A stretch of 15,061 nucleotides of DNA, from positions 1 through 15,061 of the forward strand of contig DATFDL010000120.1 of the NCBI GenBank assembly GCA_035252155.1. Direction: 5' to 3'. Positions within the stretch are counted from its first letter, which is position 1. Each line of letters begins with the position of its first letter. Source of the stretch: JAICLL01 sp035252155. GTDB taxonomy: Bacteria; Planctomycetota; Planctomycetia; Pirellulales; JAICIG01. Below, piece after piece: positions 13,916 through 15,061 of this stretch. The notes below the pieces were generated by a model. That model worked only from the letters and a program-made list of their open reading frames with translations, searched no databases and was not told where the DNA came from. A program made the position numbers and the translations under genes.

Positions 13916-14923
13916 ATGAATCGATCGAATCAAACGCGGCAGCGGCTCAAACAATCCGCGCCTTGCGCGACGTCTGTAGGGAACGCCCTCCGTGGCGTTC
14001 CGCGAACTGCGATTCGACGTCGCGCCGCCCCTCGCGGAACGGCACGGAGTCCGTTCCCTACAGATGCCACATCGACAGCTCGGGCAATCATCGCCGCGAG
14101 TTTGGTCGCCGCCGGCTGCCTCGCTCCGTCAAGCTCCCGCGCGGCCGACGATGAGTCGTTTGATTACCCGCTGGCCGTGGCGACGCATGGCGAAAGTATC
14201 TACGTCGCCGACCGCAATATGCACGCCGTCTGGAAGATCGAAGATGGCAAGCCGAGCGTCTTCTGCCGCGGCGACAAGAAGCTCCGCACCCCGCTGAACG
14301 CCCCCTGGTGCGTGGCGGTCGACGCCGAGGGCCGCGTGCTAGTGGGCGACAGCGCCACCCGCGAGGTCTATCGCATCGAAGACGGCAAGCCCGTGCCGCT
14401 CACCAAGGGCGCCATCGGCATTCCGCTGGGCATCGCCGTTGACCGCTCGGGCAATCTCCTGGTGTCCGACCTGGAGTTGCATCGGATCGTGAAGGTGACG
14501 CTTTCCGGAGATGCGCCGCACACGGAAAAATACGCCGATGTGCCGGCGCCCTCGGGCGTGTATCTCGATTCCGAAGACCGGCTCTGGGTGGTCTCGCGCC
14601 GCGACGATACGCTGCTGCGCGTCTCGCCCGAACGAAAGGTCGAGGTGATTGTGGCCGGGCGGCCCTTGCAATTTCCGCATGCGGTGGTGCTCGATCATGA
14701 AGGTACGCCCTACCTGTCCGACGGTTACGGCCAGTCCATCTGGAAAGTCGACAGCGACGGCAAGGCAAGCAAATGGGTGTCCGGCGAGCCGTTGGTCAAC
14801 CCCGTCGGCATGGCCTGGCAAGGCGACAAGCTGCTGGTGGCCGATCCGCGCGCGAAAGCCATTTTTCAGGTCGACCCCCAGGGTAAGATTACGAAGGTTT
14901 CGGGCAGTCCGCCGAGCGGATAG
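13916..14923 (+). CDS. Secreted NHL-repeat beta-propeller protein with a repeat-derived N-terminus
   Basis: A 335-residue protein. Residues about 78-335 hold six NHL/SMP-30-like blades, each with a pattern such as PLAVATHGESIYVADRN, PLGIAVDRSGNLLVSD or PHAVVLDHEGTPYLSD, so a complete six-bladed propeller is likely. Residues 56-77 (RAIIAASLVAAGCLAPSSSR then AAD) look like a signal peptide, possibly a lipoprotein signal around C69, though the lipobox is imperfect. Residues 21-50 are encoded by a palindromic repeat, giving an unusually long Arg-rich leader. No ATG or GTG exists in frame after the repeat; the only late alternative is a TTG inside the hydrophobic core. AAAGGG lies about 9 bases before the ATG. 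Ligand or activity is unknown. Probably co-transcribed with the FG-GAP gene 14 bases upstream. Confidence 0.85.
   Translation: MNRSNQTRQRLKQSAPCATSVGNALRGVPRTAIRRRAAPRGTARSPFPTDATSTARAIIAASLVAAGCLAPSSSRAADDESFDYPLAVATHGESIYVADRNMHAVWKIEDGKPSVFCRGDKKLRTPLNAPWCVAVDAEGRVLVGDSATREVYRIEDGKPVPLTKGAIGIPLGIAVDRSGNLLVSDLELHRIVKVTLSGDAPHTEKYADVPAPSGVYLDSEDRLWVVSRRDDTLLRVSPERKVEVIVAGRPLQFPHAVVLDHEGTPYLSDGYGQSIWKVDSDGKASKWVSGEPLVNPVGMAWQGDKLLVADPRAKAIFQVDPQGKITKVSGSPPSG
13974..14063. repeat. 90-bp palindromic repeat inside a coding sequence (family B)
   Basis: Bases 13974-14005 and 14032-14063 are inverted repeats of 32 bases with 3 mismatches, with outer ends CTGTAGGGAACG and its complement. The span is 90 bases, exactly 30 codons, and it keeps the reading frame of the NHL-repeat gene open. 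It encodes an Arg/Pro/Ala-rich stretch just before the signal-peptide core. No target-site duplication is evident. The right arm contains CGGCACGGAGTCCGT (14040-14054), which recurs with one mismatch in the repeat after the gene. Confidence 0.85.
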
Positions 14924-14950
14924 TCATGGGATGGCCGCAATGGCTGGGTG

Positions 14951-15021
14951 CCACGGCATCCGTCGCGGCGCGCGTGGCGTGGAAAGCGATTCGACATTGA
15001 TCGCCGCGACGGACGCCGTGC
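14951..15021. repeat. Palindromic repeat downstream of the NHL gene (related to family B), possible terminator
   Basis: Bases 14951-14970 and 15002-15021 form an inverted repeat with 18 of 20 positions matching and a 31-base loop. On the minus strand, 15023-15009 reads CGGCACGGCGTCCGT, one mismatch from the core of the repeat inside the NHL gene. It starts 27 bases after the NHL stop codon. It could help end transcription as a hairpin, but there is no T-tract. The remaining bases to the window end hold no gene I can support. Confidence 0.6.
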
Positions 15022-15061
15022 CGAGCGGGGCCATGCACCTACTACTGGCCGCCGCTGGGGC

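Noticed and set aside
15040..15061. Start of a third family-A repeat at the right window edge (CCGCTGGGGC)
   Set aside because: Only about ten bases resemble the family core and the window ends, so it cannot be judged.

Overview
The window looks like chromosomal DNA of a planctomycete, probably of the Pirellulales type. The reasons are the high GC content, genes that often lack a clear Shine-Dalgarno site, a very large FG-GAP/UnbV protein with a C-terminal region I associate with Planctomycetes and Acidobacteria, and several imperfect palindromic repeats between and inside genes. Taxonomy is inference; no rRNA is present. I saw no tRNA, CRISPR array, transposase or phage gene.

Layout. A long palindrome (1-121) precedes a small PilZ-like gene (138-527, +). 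That gene overlaps tail to tail with pntA, the NAD(H)-binding subunit of transhydrogenase (502-1674, -). A second, interrupted copy of the same palindrome family (1771-1895) lies directly before the rplM-rpsI ribosomal operon (1937-2829, +). Then follow six genes on the minus strand, 8056 down to 2978. They read DoxX membrane protein, pirin and an Hsp31-like DJ-1 protein, then, after a 124-base gap, a YagU/DUF1440-like membrane protein, a GH15 glucosidase and a second small membrane protein. The first three look like a redox and carbonyl stress operon. The last three are tightly packed around the GH15 enzyme. The 148-base convergent gap 2830-2977 holds nothing I can name.

A 335-base divergent spacer (8057-8391) carries a candidate promoter for each side and a short operator-like palindrome. 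To its right, all on the plus strand, lie a periplasmic D-Ala-D-Ala carboxypeptidase (dacB, 8392-10011), a 1254-residue membrane-anchored TPR/FG-GAP/UnbV protein (10137-13901) and, 14 bases later, a secreted NHL-repeat propeller protein (13916-14923). The last two form a likely operon whose products act outside the cytoplasmic membrane; their function is unknown.

The most unusual signal is in the NHL gene. A 90-bp palindrome (13974-14063), exactly 30 codons long, sits in frame between the start codon and the signal-peptide core. A related palindrome lies 27 bases after the stop codon, so the gene is bracketed by two members of what looks like one repeat family. Other points are a roughly 48-residue insertion inside one calcium-binding loop of the FG-GAP propeller, and a pntA gene without its membrane partners beside it.
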